From the NCBI GenBank assembly GCA_031422295.1, contig JANOQM010000084.1, forward strand, positions 71,725 to 135,724: a stretch of 64,000 bases of DNA. The letters are read 5' to 3'. The DNA comes from JANOMH01 sp031422295 (GTDB lineage: Bacteria; Pseudomonadota; Alphaproteobacteria; Rhodobacterales; Rhodobacteraceae). This document shows positions 36,669 to 45,489 of the stretch, piece by piece; within the stretch, counting starts at the first letter, position 1; the number at the start of each line of letters is the position of its first letter. The notes beneath the pieces are model-generated. The model was not told where the DNA came from. It worked only from the letters and a program-made list of their open reading frames with translations, and searched no databases. A program made the position numbers and the translations under genes.

Positions 36669-38194
36669 GAGGTCCGCATAATATCTGGCGGCTGATCCGG
36701 ACCGGCGCCACGCTGGAACGCGCAGGCGCGATGAATGTCGTGCTGGATGCGTTCGAGGCAGGGCCGGTGCTGCGGGCTGTGGCACGGGCGTTTGCTTGGC
36801 CGTTCAAATGGTTGGGCTACCGGGGGGATATGTCATTGCCGCCCGCAACCCGGGCGCTGACCGCCCTTGGCCCGGCCTATATCAAGTTCGGGCAGGGGTT
36901 ATCGACCCGCCCCGATGTGGTGGGCAATGCATTGGCCGTGCAGTTGCGGGTGTTGCAGGACAAGCTGGCCCCGTTCCCGACCGCTGTGGCCAAGGCTGAA
37001 ATTGCCAAAGAGTTGGGCATGCCGGTTGATGTGATGTTTTCCAGCTTTTCCGAGCCGGTCGCCGCTGCATCGCTGGCGCAGGTCCATAAGGCGGTGCTGG
37101 CCGATACCGGCGAGGAAGTGGCAGTCAAAGTGCTGCGTCCGGGCATCGAGCGGGCGTTCCGCAAGGATATTGACGCGTTTTATTTTGCCGCCCGGATGAT
37201 CGAGGTTCTGTCGCCCGCGTCCCGCCGCCTGCGCCCGCTGGATGTGATCGCGCATTTCGAAGGCGTCGTGCTGGGCGAGCTGGATTTGCGGCTGGAAAGC
37301 TCGGCTGCGGCCGAATTTTCCGCCAATACTGCCAAAGACCCCGGATTTCAGGTTCCAAAGGTCAAATGGCATTTGTCGGCCCGCCGGGTGATGACTTTGG
37401 GCTGGGCCGAGGGGATTGGGGCGGCAGATGTTGACGCGATTGATGCCGCAGGGCATGACCGCCGCGCATTGGCCGCGCGGGTGCTGGAATTATTCCTGAG
37501 CCATGCGCTGCGCGACGGATTTTTTCATGGCGATATGCATCAGGGTAACCTGAAGATTGCAGAAAATGGCGATATCATCGCCTATGATTTCGGCATTATG
37601 GGCCGAATTGATGAATATACCCGCCGGGTGTACGCCGAGATCCTGTTCGGCTTTATCCGCAAGGATTTCAAACGCGTGGCCGAGGTGCATTTCGAGGCGG
37701 GCTATGTGCCGGTTGACCGGGATGTGGATGAATTTGCCCGGGCACTGCGGGCCGTGGGCGAGCCGATTTTCGGCATGGATGCGAGCAGGATTTCGATGGG
37801 CCGCCTGCTCGCCTATCTGTTTGAAGTGACAGAAAGGTTTGGCATGGAAACCCGCACCGAACTGATCCTGCTGCAGCGCACGATGGTTGTGGTCGAAGGT
37901 GTCGCCCGCACATTGGACCCGCATATGAACATCTGGGATGTGGCCAAGCCGATTGTCGAGGATTACATCAAGAAATCCATCGGCCCGCAGGCCCTGCTGC
38001 GCGATCTGGCCAAGACGGTGCGGGTGCTGGCCCGGTTTGGCCCGCGCCTGCCGGGGCTGGCCGAGGCCGCATTGATCCGCACCACCAACCCCGCACCAGA
38101 GCCAAAACGCCGGGCAGTTTTGCCTGCGCTGGGGTTTATGGCACTGGGCGGGGCGCTGTTTGGTCTGGCGCTGCTGGTTTGGCGGCTGTGGTAG
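36665..38194 (+). CDS. ubiB: Ubiquinone biosynthesis atypical kinase/ATPase UbiB
   Basis: 509 aa ABC1/ADCK-family protein needed for ubiquinone synthesis. Seen: the N-terminal [20 protein letters not shown] (KxGQ motif), the Ala-rich loop [18 protein letters not shown], catalytic-loop-like [11 protein letters not shown], the DFG-equivalent YDFGIMG, and a C-terminal membrane helix ([21 protein letters not shown]). Start is TTG at 36665 overlapping the ubiE stop. Inner-membrane attached. Confidence 0.95.
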   Translation: MRGPHNIWRLIRTGATLERAGAMNVVLDAFEAGPVLRAVARAFAWPFKWLGYRGDMSLPPATRALTALGPAYIKFGQGLSTRPDVVGNALAVQLRVLQDKLAPFPTAVAKAEIAKELGMPVDVMFSSFSEPVAAASLAQVHKAVLADTGEEVAVKVLRPGIERAFRKDIDAFYFAARMIEVLSPASRRLRPLDVIAHFEGVVLGELDLRLESSAAAEFSANTAKDPGFQVPKVKWHLSARRVMTLGWAEGIGAADVDAIDAAGHDRRALAARVLELFLSHALRDGFFHGDMHQGNLKIAENGDIIAYDFGIMGRIDEYTRRVYAEILFGFIRKDFKRVAEVHFEAGYVPVDRDVDEFARALRAVGEPIFGMDASRISMGRLLAYLFEVTERFGMETRTELILLQRTMVVVEGVARTLDPHMNIWDVAKPIVEDYIKKSIGPQALLRDLAKTVRVLARFGPRLPGLAEAALIRTTNPAPEPKRRAVLPALGFMALGGALFGLALLVWRLW

Positions 38195-38245
38195 GATGGG
38201 CACACTGCCCATCGGTATCGGCTGATGCGCAAATCGCCCATCCTA
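38192..38245. repeat. Palindromic element between convergent ubiB and flgD
   Basis: Outer arms TAGGATGGGC (38192-38201) and GCCCATCCTA (38236-38245) are exact; an inner alternative GATGGGC-ACACT-GCCCATC lies at 38195-38213. The element overlaps the ubiB and flgD stop codons and could serve as a shared terminator. The GGATGGGC type recalls another dispersed Rhodobacterales palindrome. Confidence 0.65.
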
Positions 38246-38911
38246 GGTCAATGCCGGATCGCGCAGGGCGCTGACTTGCGTCGATGATACCGCGACACCG
38301 CCCGCCAGGATCAGGATGGTCTGGCCACCCTGAGACCGGACCTCGGTGATGGTGGAATAGACATCGGCGGGTTCGGTCAGGATCACCTCACCGGCAAGCG
38401 AGCTTTCGACGGTAAAGGTGTAATTGCCATTGGGTAGCGGCGCGCCATCGGTGGTGACACCGGCCCATTCGAGCGTATTTGACGACACTGGAATGGTCAG
38501 CCGCTGCACCACGACACCGGCGGAATCCTTGACGACAAGCGCCACCGAATCGGCCAAAGCGGCGGGATTAGGCGCGATGGTCAATGGTGTGCCGGTGAAA
38601 TGCCCGGCCACTGGGGCGCGCGCCTGTTTCCCGACCCAGGATGCCATTTGTGCCATCCCGGTTGTGCCCATTTGTGCGGCAAGTGCGGTCAGCAGGTCGT
38701 TGGTTTTGACCTGCTGTTCGACGCTGGAAAACGTGGCCAGCTGGGCCGCATAATCGGACGAATCAATCGGGTTAAGCGGGTCCTGATTTTCCATCTGTGC
38801 GGTCAGCATTTTCAGGAACATCTGGTAATCCGAATCGGTTTCGCGGGTCGAGGTGCCGGGCGTGGGCCGGGGTGTGGGTGGGGTGATTGTCTGGGTCGCG
38901 TTCACGGTCAT
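38243..38911 (-). CDS. flgD: Flagellar hook capping protein FlgD
   Basis: 222 aa scaffold that caps the growing hook. The FlgD N-terminus is diagnostic: DYQMFLKMLTAQMENQDPLNPIDSSDYAAQLATFSSVEQQVKTN. The rest holds the FlgD Ig-like and tudor-like parts (ATGNYTFTVE-like region near PLPNGNYTFTVESSL). It follows fliK by 12 bases on the same strand, the usual hook-assembly pair. The stop codon lies within the palindromic element at its 3' end. Confidence 0.93.
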   Translation of the reverse strand: MTVNATQTITPPTPRPTPGTSTRETDSDYQMFLKMLTAQMENQDPLNPIDSSDYAAQLATFSSVEQQVKTNDLLTALAAQMGTTGMAQMASWVGKQARAPVAGHFTGTPLTIAPNPAALADSVALVVKDSAGVVVQRLTIPVSSNTLEWAGVTTDGAPLPNGNYTFTVESSLAGEVILTEPADVYSTITEVRSQGGQTILILAGGVAVSSTQVSALRDPALT

Positions 38912-38923
38912 TATCGCAGGCTC

Positions 38924-40507
38924 CTACAGTCGAAGGTCTAGCCCGCCGCGCCCGGTACGGGTGGCGGCAGGGCGGGGAAGGTCGGAATCGGTTGTCGGGT
39001 CGGGTGTCTGGCTGGCCGCTGGCCCCGATTTAGAGTCGCGGTCGGGGTCATCCTGTCTGCTGCCGGACTGAAACTGCTGGGCAGGCCCATCATCGCGGCT
39101 GCCCTGCCGACCACCAAAGGATATGGTAATGTCCTGATACCCAAGACTGCGGAATTCCTGGGTCAGCATATCCATATGGCGGCGCATCAGATCGGCGGTT
39201 TCGGGCCGTTCCGCGATGATGGTGACGGAAATTGCCCCGTCCAGGGCCTGCAAATTCAGCCGCACCTGCCCCAGTTCCCGGGGGTTGAGCACAATGTCGG
39301 TGCTGCCGCTGGGCTGCGCCCGTCCGGCCTGCGCGAGTTGTGTGGCAATATGGGCGGCCATTGCCCTGCCGTCGGGCGCGGCCTGTGGCAGTGCTGGCAA
39401 AGCGGATATCAGCATGTGCTGGGGCGTGGTAAAGCCGTCCGGCCGGCTGCCGGTTTGCTGGTTTTGGCCGAGGGTTTGCGCCAGTTTAGCGGGCGTATCC
39501 GTCACGGAGTCGACCCCTGTCCGAGGCGGTGGCGCTGTGGCTGTCTGGGTGATTGGCGGGCTGGTGGGGGTTACTGTGTTTGGGCTGGTCTGGTATGGCG
39601 AAACCATCGTTGACGGGCCGCTGGCCGCTGTCATGGATTGGGGTCTGTGCAAGGGGCGCGGGGACAGGCTGGCAGGTGCCGGTGGCAGGCCGGCAAAACC
39701 CGGTCCTCGCCCTGACGGGGCCTGCAACAGCACCGTGCCGTCGGTGGCGCGTGCGGGCAGGGTTGGCCCCAATTGATCCATGTTGGTCAGGGGGTTGGTC
39801 ACTGGGTTGGTCGGGGGGTTGGCCTGCTGCGGTGGTGCGGGGCTGGACAGCGCCGGAGGCTGCCCATGCGGTGGAATTGCGACGGAAATTGGCGGTGATT
39901 GCGGATGATGTGGTGCAATGCTGAAGGGGATCGGGGGCAAGCGGGTTGGGGCGATGGGCGACAATGACTGCCTCCAAACCGCAACATTGCCCGGCACATT
40001 GCCCGGCACCGGCCATACCGGGATTTCGGCGCTGGGGTCCGTGGCCCGACCGATAGTCTGACCAATCGTCTGATCGCCCCGTTCATGGGCCTGCGCGGAA
40101 CGGATGTCTGGCTGATGATCTGTCTGGTTTTCTGGACTTGCGGTAATTGGCCCAAACTTTGTGCCCGGCAGTATGGCCACTATGGCCGCCGCAACATCAG
40201 CTTGCCAGAATTCCGGTTGCGGCCATGTCAATTCCTGCGGGTCCGGCCGCCCCGGCAACTGTTCTGCGTCAGAGTCTATGGCCGCTTCGGCGTCGGGTTC
40301 GGCGTCGGGTAAAACCGGCGCGGTTGGTGCGGGGACCGGGTTTGGGATTGCCGCCGTCACGGGATCTGCGACCCGTATTATCGCTGTCAGAGCCTGCGCG
40401 AATTCTGCCGCGGATTTGCCTGCGCCCGCGCCGGGATTGCCCCGGTTCAGTTGGGCGGCAAAGCGCGCCCCGGCCGGGGACAGATCGGGGGTCAGGGATA
40501 CAGACAT
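38924..40507 (-). CDS. fliK: Flagellar hook-length control protein FliK
   Basis: 527 aa molecular ruler that switches export from hook to filament. The long N-terminal and central part is Pro/Thr/Gln-rich and low-complexity as in other FliK proteins (many PPI and NPxTN stretches). The conserved C-terminal Flg_hook domain is recognisable from SGSTDIVLNPRELGQVRLNL through VTIIAERPETADLMRRH to EFRSLGYQDITISFGG. N-terminus MSVSLTPDLSPAGARFAAQL. Upstream it is divergent from the rod-binding protein gene. Confidence 0.88.
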   Translation of the reverse strand: MSVSLTPDLSPAGARFAAQLNRGNPGAGAGKSAAEFAQALTAIIRVADPVTAAIPNPVPAPTAPVLPDAEPDAEAAIDSDAEQLPGRPDPQELTWPQPEFWQADVAAAIVAILPGTKFGPITASPENQTDHQPDIRSAQAHERGDQTIGQTIGRATDPSAEIPVWPVPGNVPGNVAVWRQSLSPIAPTRLPPIPFSIAPHHPQSPPISVAIPPHGQPPALSSPAPPQQANPPTNPVTNPLTNMDQLGPTLPARATDGTVLLQAPSGRGPGFAGLPPAPASLSPRPLHRPQSMTAASGPSTMVSPYQTSPNTVTPTSPPITQTATAPPPRTGVDSVTDTPAKLAQTLGQNQQTGSRPDGFTTPQHMLISALPALPQAAPDGRAMAAHIATQLAQAGRAQPSGSTDIVLNPRELGQVRLNLQALDGAISVTIIAERPETADLMRRHMDMLTQEFRSLGYQDITISFGGRQGSRDDGPAQQFQSGSRQDDPDRDSKSGPAASQTPDPTTDSDLPRPAATRTGRGGLDLRL

Positions 40508-40620
40508 CAGGTCTCCGATGTAAAAGGCACATGGCCTGACCCAAGATGACGATGGAAGCTTACCGGATGTTTACTGATCGCGGTGCATCCTGCCGAAAGT
40601 TGTTCGAATTGGAGAGATTT

Positions 40621-40950
40621 ATGAACCCGATCCAGCCCAGTGCGATCCAGCCCAGTGCATCTGTGCCCGGACCGTTGCCTTTACCGCAAGATCCTGCTGC
40701 CCGCCCCGTGCCTTTGTCGGATGACGCCCGCCTGCGCGAGGTGGCCGAACAGTTGGAGGCCGGATTTTTGGCCGAAATGCTGAAATCAGCCGGGCTGGGG
40801 GCGACGCGCGGCGAATTTGGCGGTGGCGCGGGCGAGGAGCATTTCAGTTCCTTCCTGATTCAGGCGCAGGCCCGCGAAATGGTGCAGGCTGGTGGCATCG
40901 GACTGGCCGAATCGCTGTTTGAGGCGATGAAAGTGCGCGCCGATGGCTGA
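40621..40950 (+). CDS. Rod-binding protein (FlgJ N-terminal domain-like)
   Basis: 109 aa single-domain homologue of the FlgJ rod-capping region, without the muramidase. Seen: LREVAEQLEAGFLAEMLKSAGLG, then EEHFSSFLIQAQAREMVQAGGIGLAESLFEAM, the family core. The ATG at 40621 has GGAGAG upstream; an in-frame ATG at 40546 would add an unrelated basic extension. Residues 1-10 carry a short repeat (QPSAIQPSA). Overlaps flgN-like gene by eight bases. Confidence 0.85.
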   Translation: MNPIQPSAIQPSASVPGPLPLPQDPAARPVPLSDDARLREVAEQLEAGFLAEMLKSAGLGATRGEFGGGAGEEHFSSFLIQAQAREMVQAGGIGLAESLFEAMKVRADG

Positions 40951-41284
40951 CCCGGTGAACAAGGCCCTGATGGATTTGCTGGCCGAAGAACGTCTGGCGA
41001 TTCTGGGGGGAGAGTTTCAACGGCTTCCGACCCTGGCCGGGCGCAAAGTCGCGTTATTTGCAAAATTTGAGGCGACGCCTGCCACAGTGCAGACCCTGCG
41101 CCGGATCGGGGCACAGGTCAGTCGCAACCAAAAGCTGCTTGGCGCGGCCCTGCGCGGCCTGCGCGAGGTCAGCGACCGGCTGGGCGTCGTGCGCGATTTA
41201 CGCAATGGTTTCAGCACCTACGACAGTCAGGGCCAGAAATCCACGGTCGCTGCCGCCCGTCCCGGATTTGAACACAAGGTCTGA
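40943..41284 (+). CDS. flgN: FlgN-like flagellar export chaperone
   Basis: 113 aa helical protein; position right after the rod-binding gene and before flagellin, size and helix-rich pattern (LMDLLAEERLAILGGEFQRLPTLAGRK, LRRIGAQVSRNQKLLGAALRGLREV) fit FlgN, the chaperone for hook-filament junction proteins FlgK and FlgL. The C-terminal STYDSQGQKSTV resembles the conserved end (YxxxG) of alphaproteobacterial FlgN. Sequence is poorly conserved across families, so the call relies partly on context. Confidence 0.75.
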   Translation: MADPVNKALMDLLAEERLAILGGEFQRLPTLAGRKVALFAKFEATPATVQTLRRIGAQVSRNQKLLGAALRGLREVSDRLGVVRDLRNGFSTYDSQGQKSTVAAARPGFEHKV

Positions 41285-41410
41285 GGGCGGGACGTTCGGC
41301 CAAGTCTTGGTTAATGAAATATGCGCTGTAACCCTTTCAAATATTTATACATTTCAACTTAGTTTCGGGCATGGCGTTGAATAAAACTCGCCCTATTGGA
41401 CCCCTGCAAA

Positions 41411-41425
41411 TTAAGGTTCTCTTAG
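41411..41425 (+). promoter_or_regulatory. CtrA-like site upstream of flagellin
   Basis: TTAA-N7-TTAG matches the CtrA consensus TTAA-N7-TTAA at seven of eight fixed positions and lies 160 bases before the fliC ATG. CtrA activates flagellar genes in Rhodobacterales; a single near-match in an AT-rich patch could be chance. Confidence 0.35.
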
Positions 41426-41548
41426 CAGATTTGCCAGCAATGTGCCCCTGCATCCCACCGGATGGCGCAGCGACTGGAAAACCCGGCCCAACGCAACGAT
41501 CAGAATGACGTGTCATTTCGCCGATCCCCGGCGATTTCATGAAACCTT

Positions 41549-41563
41549 GGCGAAAAATTCGCC
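41549..41563 (+). promoter_or_regulatory. Small hairpin in fliC 5' leader
   Basis: GGCGAA-AAA-TTCGCC, exact six-base arms, ending 22 bases before the fliC ATG and just upstream of the AAAGGA ribosome-binding site. In Caulobacter FlbT acts on the flagellin mRNA leader; flbT is present downstream, so this hairpin is a candidate target by inference. Confidence 0.4.
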
Positions 41564-41585
41564 GCACTTTTAAAGGACTCGGTAC

Positions 41586-42851
41586 ATGTCGAGCGTTCTG
41601 ACCAACAATGGCGCAATGGTTGCGCTGCAGACCCTGAAATCCATCAACATGGATCTGACCAAAACCCAAAACATGATTTCGACCGGCAAGGCGATCAGCT
41701 CTGCCAAAGATAACTCGGCTGTCTGGGCGATTTCCAAGATCATGGAATCCGATGTGGCAGGCTTTAAGGCGATCAGTTCCAGCCTGTCCTTGGGCGAATC
41801 GACCGTTGCCGTGGCCCGCCAAGCGTCGGAAACGGTGACGGATTTGCTGACCCAGATGAAGGGCAAAATCGTTGCTTCGCAGGAATCCAACGTCGACCGC
41901 GTCAAGATTCAAAGCGATATCGTGGCCCTGCGCGATCAGATTACATCAGTTGTCGGCGCGGCGCAGTTCAACGGCCTGAACCTGCTGTCGAACAAATCCA
42001 CGACCATCGGGACCGGCACAGTCAACGTGCTGTCCTCGCTTGACCGGTCAAGTTCGGGCGTGACGGCCAGCAATATCGCGGTCGGCAAAGAAGACCTTGG
42101 GCTGTCGGCTGCGTCCTTTACCGGCACGGCACTGACGGCGGGCACGGCATCGACCTTGAACGCGACCCAGACCCAGACCCTGACGATTACCGCGCCAACG
42201 GCTATCGGCACGGCCTATTCGATTGGTCTGGCCGGCACTGACGCGGATGCCAGCAAATTCACACCGGCCAGCTATACGACCGGTGCGACAACGGCAGACC
42301 AGAACAAGATCCTGTATGTCTCGCGCGAAGGTGACACTGCGGCGGATGTGGCCAAAGGTCTGGCGGCAGCTTTTGCCGGATATATGTCGAAAAACGGGCT
42401 GGATACCGACATTGTCAATGCGAAATCCAGTGGTGGCACGTTGGTATTCACCTCGACCAAGACCGACGCCACGGACACCATTGCAGCCCGGATCGACTTT
42501 GCGGCCAGCACAACCTCGACCATCGGCGGCGGCCTTGCGTCACTGGCGAATTACGACGTCACGACCACTTACGGTGCCAAGGCCGCGTTAAGCGCTGTCG
42601 AAACCGCAATCCAGATGTCGGTTGATGCTGCCGCATCTTTCGGTTCGTCACAGGGCCGGATCGAAATTCAAAGCGAATTTATCAGCAAGCTGTCTGATGG
42701 GTTGAAATCCGGTATCGGCAGCCTTGTTGATGCCAATATGGAAGAGGCCTCTGCCCGTTTGCAGGCGCTGCAAGTTCAGCAACAGCTGGGTGTCCAATCG
42801 CTGTCGATTGCGAACCAGGCACCGCAGTCGATCCTGTCGCTGTTCCGGTAA
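41586..42851 (+). CDS. fliC: Flagellin
   Basis: 421 aa filament subunit. The conserved D0/D1 ends are clear: MSSVLTNNGAMVALQTLKSI at the N-terminus with ISTGKAISSAKDNSAVWAIS, and at the C-terminus NMEEASARLQALQVQQQLGVQ through SILSLFR. The central ~180 residues are Thr/Ala-rich and variable, as expected for the exposed domain. AAAGGA lies before the ATG. Preceded by a 301-base leader and followed by a G/C-run terminator. Confidence 0.97.
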   Translation: MSSVLTNNGAMVALQTLKSINMDLTKTQNMISTGKAISSAKDNSAVWAISKIMESDVAGFKAISSSLSLGESTVAVARQASETVTDLLTQMKGKIVASQESNVDRVKIQSDIVALRDQITSVVGAAQFNGLNLLSNKSTTIGTGTVNVLSSLDRSSSGVTASNIAVGKEDLGLSAASFTGTALTAGTASTLNATQTQTLTITAPTAIGTAYSIGLAGTDADASKFTPASYTTGATTADQNKILYVSREGDTAADVAKGLAAAFAGYMSKNGLDTDIVNAKSSGGTLVFTSTKTDATDTIAARIDFAASTTSTIGGGLASLANYDVTTTYGAKAALSAVETAIQMSVDAAASFGSSQGRIEIQSEFISKLSDGLKSGIGSLVDANMEEASARLQALQVQQQLGVQSLSIANQAPQSILSLFR

Positions 42852-42859
42852 GACGAGGG

Positions 42860-42888
42860 CGGGGGGGCCTTAGACGGACCCCCCCCGT
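42860..42888 (+). terminator. fliC terminator
   Basis: A run of seven G pairs with a run of seven or eight C across a 10-12 base loop and is followed by GTTT, eight bases past the flagellin stop. Confidence 0.75.
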
Positions 42889-42951
42889 TTCATCGTGCTT
42901 TGCGCGGCAAAGCCCGCGCGACATTGCCATTTTGTCCCGAAAGGACACGTT

Positions 42952-43350
42952 GTGAACGTGATAGAACAAGCACGCCAGGCCTATGCCCCGGTGAATTCCC
43001 CCTTGCGCACGGACCGGTCAACCGAGCTGCAGATTTTCAGTCAGACCACCGCACGGCTACGCCTTGCCGCTGCCGCAACCCCTGCGGATTTCGCCCGCCT
43101 TGCCACCGCTTTGCACGAAAACCGCCGTCTTTGGACTCTGATGGCTGCCGATGTCGCCGATGACGACAATGGGTTGTCGCCAGACCTGCGGGCGCAGATT
43201 TTCTACCTTGCTGAATTTACAGCCTATCACAGCCGCAAAGTCCTGAAAGGCGAGGCGACGGTCGAGGCGCTGGTCGATATCAATCTGGCCATCATGCGCG
43301 GCCTTTCCGGGCAGAAGTCGGGCCAAGCTGCTGAAAGTGGGGTGCTCTGA
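42952..43350 (+). CDS. flaF: Flagellar biosynthesis regulator FlaF
   Basis: 132 aa FlaF-family protein needed for flagellin synthesis or secretion in alphaproteobacteria. Seen: ARQAYAPVNSPLRTDRSTELQ, then LHENRRLWTLMAADVADDDN and LRAQIFYLAEFTAYHSRKVL, all conserved in FlaF. GTG at 42952 has AAAGGA upstream. The stop overlaps the flbT ATG (TGATG). FlaF and FlbT act as a pair on flagellin expression. Confidence 0.93.
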   Translation: MNVIEQARQAYAPVNSPLRTDRSTELQIFSQTTARLRLAAAATPADFARLATALHENRRLWTLMAADVADDDNGLSPDLRAQIFYLAEFTAYHSRKVLKGEATVEALVDINLAIMRGLSGQKSGQAAESGVL

Positions 43351-43760
43351 TGTCAGGTCTTGTCCTTAAGCTTGGGCCGAAAGAACGGGTGCTGGTCAAT
43401 GGTGCGGTGATCGAAAATGGCGACCGGCGGTCGCGCCTGTCGATCCTGACGCCCAATGCCAATATTCTGCGGCTGCGCGATGCGATCCGCCCGGATGAGG
43501 TGAATACCCCGGTTCGCCGCGTGTGTTATATTGCCCAGCTTGTGCTGTCGGGTGATGCCACCGAAGACGATGCCCGCTTTCAATTGCTGCGCGGGATCGA
43601 ACAGCTCAGTCAGGCGCTGTGCGACCCGGACAGCCGGTTGCAATTGGCCGACGCGACCGAAGCGGTTATATCCGGTGATTTCTACCGCGCCCTCAAACGC
43701 TTGCGCGCCCTGATGCCACGTGAAGAGCGGCTGTTGGCTGCTGCCCCGCGCCTGTCATGA
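43350..43760 (+). CDS. flbT: Flagellar biosynthesis repressor FlbT
   Basis: 136 aa FlbT, post-transcriptional regulator of flagellin mRNA in alphaproteobacteria. Seen: SGLVLKLGPKERVLVNGAVIENGDRRSRL and CYIAQLVLSGDATEDDARFQLL, then IEQLSQALCDPDSR; all standard. Coupled to flaF upstream and overlapping the DUF1217 ATG by its TGA (ATGA). Expected target: the leader of fliC 1.8 kb upstream. Confidence 0.95.
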   Translation: MSGLVLKLGPKERVLVNGAVIENGDRRSRLSILTPNANILRLRDAIRPDEVNTPVRRVCYIAQLVLSGDATEDDARFQLLRGIEQLSQALCDPDSRLQLADATEAVISGDFYRALKRLRALMPREERLLAAAPRLS

Positions 43761-44548
43761 CATTCCAGCCGGTCATCCCGTTTTCCGGGTATACCGGCTG
43801 GCGTTTTTTGCAACGCACGCTGGAGACCCAGACCAAAGCTTTTGTCGAAAGTCCCCAGATTCAGCGGGCGACCGACTATTTCCGGGAAAACATCGCGACT
43901 GTTCGCACTGTCGATGACCTGATGGCAAACCGGCGGTTGCTGGAGGTGGCTTTGGGTGCGTTTGGGTTGGATGATGATATCAATAACAAAGCATTCATCC
44001 GCAAGGTGCTGGCCGAGGGCACGTTGAAAGATGATGCTTTTGCCAACCGGCTGTCGGACAAGCGCTATACCGAAATGGCGCGGGTCTTTGGCTTTGGCGA
44101 TCTGGGGGCGCGCACTGGATTGGCCACCTTTCCCGACAGTATCGTCAAACGCTACACCGCGCGGCAATTTGAACGGGCGGTGGGCGAACAGAACGATCAG
44201 GTGCGATTGGCGCTGAATGTCTCGACCGGGTTGCAAGATGTTCTGGCCGCCAGTTCGACCAAGAATGGCCAATGGTTGGGGGTCATGGGCAATGCGCCGT
44301 TACGCCAGGTCGTCCAGACTGCCATGGGTTTTTCGGCCAGTTTTGGGCAGATTGACCTGGATCAGCAGCTTGACAGCTTTAAAGACCGGGCCAGAAACGT
44401 TTTTGGCACGGATGACCTAAGGGATTTTACCGATCCTCAGCTGCAGGATAAATTGATCCGGTTGTATATGATCCGGGCGGAAGCATCGCCTGCATCAGGA
44501 TTTTCTGCGGCCTCGGTCGCATTGAATCTGTTGCAGGCGGGCCGGTGA
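43757..44548 (+). CDS. DUF1217 flagellar-cluster protein
   Basis: 263 aa protein of the DUF1217 family, regularly found in flagellar loci of alphaproteobacteria. Family pieces: SGYTGWRFLQRTLETQTKAF, then YFRENIATVRTVDDLMANRRLLEVALGAFGL and the repeated pattern FIRKVLAEGTLKDDAFANRLSDKRY. Mostly helical; no signal peptide or membrane segment seen. Molecular function unknown; coupled to flbT by an ATGA overlap. Confidence 0.88.
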   Translation: MTFQPVIPFSGYTGWRFLQRTLETQTKAFVESPQIQRATDYFRENIATVRTVDDLMANRRLLEVALGAFGLDDDINNKAFIRKVLAEGTLKDDAFANRLSDKRYTEMARVFGFGDLGARTGLATFPDSIVKRYTARQFERAVGEQNDQVRLALNVSTGLQDVLAASSTKNGQWLGVMGNAPLRQVVQTAMGFSASFGQIDLDQQLDSFKDRARNVFGTDDLRDFTDPQLQDKLIRLYMIRAEASPASGFSAASVALNLLQAGR

Positions 44549-44640
44549 ACCGGGCGTCCGGGGCCGCGCCGGGCTTGCCCAGGTTTACCCATGCGTTAAT
44601 CCCCCTGCACATTGCCGTGTTTTGCGCGTAATCATCGCGC

Positions 44641-45489
44641 ATGGATTCTGGTGCAGACTTTGGGATGTTGCGGGCCATGCTGGAATGGCAGGTGGCCGTT
44701 GGGGCGGATGAAGCCATTCTGGATGCCCCGGTTGACCGCTATGGCCTGACTGACGAATTGCCTAGGCCCGCGCCGCGCAAGGGGTTGTTGCCCGGGGTGC
44801 CGGACAAAAAGCCGGATGATCAGACTGTTGCGCCGATGACCCAACTCGCTAAATCGGGGGCGGCGCAGGTTTTAGCGGTGGCTGAGGCGCGGGTTTTGGC
44901 GGCAGCGGCGCCGGATTTGGCCGGACTTGCGGGTGCAATGGCAGGCTACACCCATTGCGAATTGCGCCAAGGCGCGCGCAATCTGGTGTTTGCTGACGGC
45001 CAGTCTGCCGCCCGGGTGATGATTATTGGCGAGGCGCCGGGCCGCGACGAAGATATCGAAGGCCGCCCGTTTGTTGGTAAAGCCGGGCAGTTGCTGGACC
45101 GGATGCTGCAGGCCATTGGCCTGTCCCGTGCGGCCCCAGACCCCCGGCAAGCGGTTTACATCACCAATGTCCTGCCATGGCGGCCGCCATCGAACCGCAC
45201 CCCGGACCCCGCTGAAATCGCGATGTTTTTGCCGTTTCTGGAGCGGCATATTACCCTAGCCGATCCCGATTTCATCATCCTGATGGGCAATACGCCCTGT
45301 CAGGCCCTGCTGGGGCGGGGCGGGATCACCAAAATGAGGGGCGATTGGGTGACGGTGCTGGGCAAACCCGCCTTGCCAATGGTGCATCCGGCCTATCTGC
45401 TGCGGATGCCTGCGGCCAAGCGCGAGGCCTGGGCCGATTTGCTGGCACTGCGGGCCCGGTTGGACATTGGGCAGGGGGCGTTAACATGA
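44641..45489 (+). CDS. Uracil-DNA glycosylase superfamily protein, family 4-like, lacking Fe-S cysteines
   Basis: 282 aa. Family 4 UDG motifs are visible: GEAPGRDEDIEGRPFVGKAGQLLDRML (motif 1 GEAPGxxE), TNVLPWRPPSNRTPDP and the C-terminal MVHPAYLLRMP (motif 3). Four cysteines normally hold a 4Fe-4S cluster; here only one (THCELRQGA) remains: the K-C before RPP is P-W, and the CxxC partner and fourth Cys are absent; the only other Cys is in NTPCQALL. The protein also has an N-terminal extension of ~100 residues, Ala-rich in part. Uracil excision is inferred, cluster-free. Coupled to moaB by ATGA. Confidence 0.85.
   Translation: MDSGADFGMLRAMLEWQVAVGADEAILDAPVDRYGLTDELPRPAPRKGLLPGVPDKKPDDQTVAPMTQLAKSGAAQVLAVAEARVLAAAAPDLAGLAGAMAGYTHCELRQGARNLVFADGQSAARVMIIGEAPGRDEDIEGRPFVGKAGQLLDRMLQAIGLSRAAPDPRQAVYITNVLPWRPPSNRTPDPAEIAMFLPFLERHITLADPDFIILMGNTPCQALLGRGGITKMRGDWVTVLGKPALPMVHPAYLLRMPAAKREAWADLLALRARLDIGQGALT

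Noticed and set aside
38195..38213. Inner GATGGGC/GCCCATC hairpin as a separate element
   Set aside because: It is an alternative fold of the larger palindrome already listed.
41285..41585. Sigma-54 promoter for flagellin
   Set aside because: No TGGCAC-N5-TTGC match; TGGCG sequences present lack the -12 GC.
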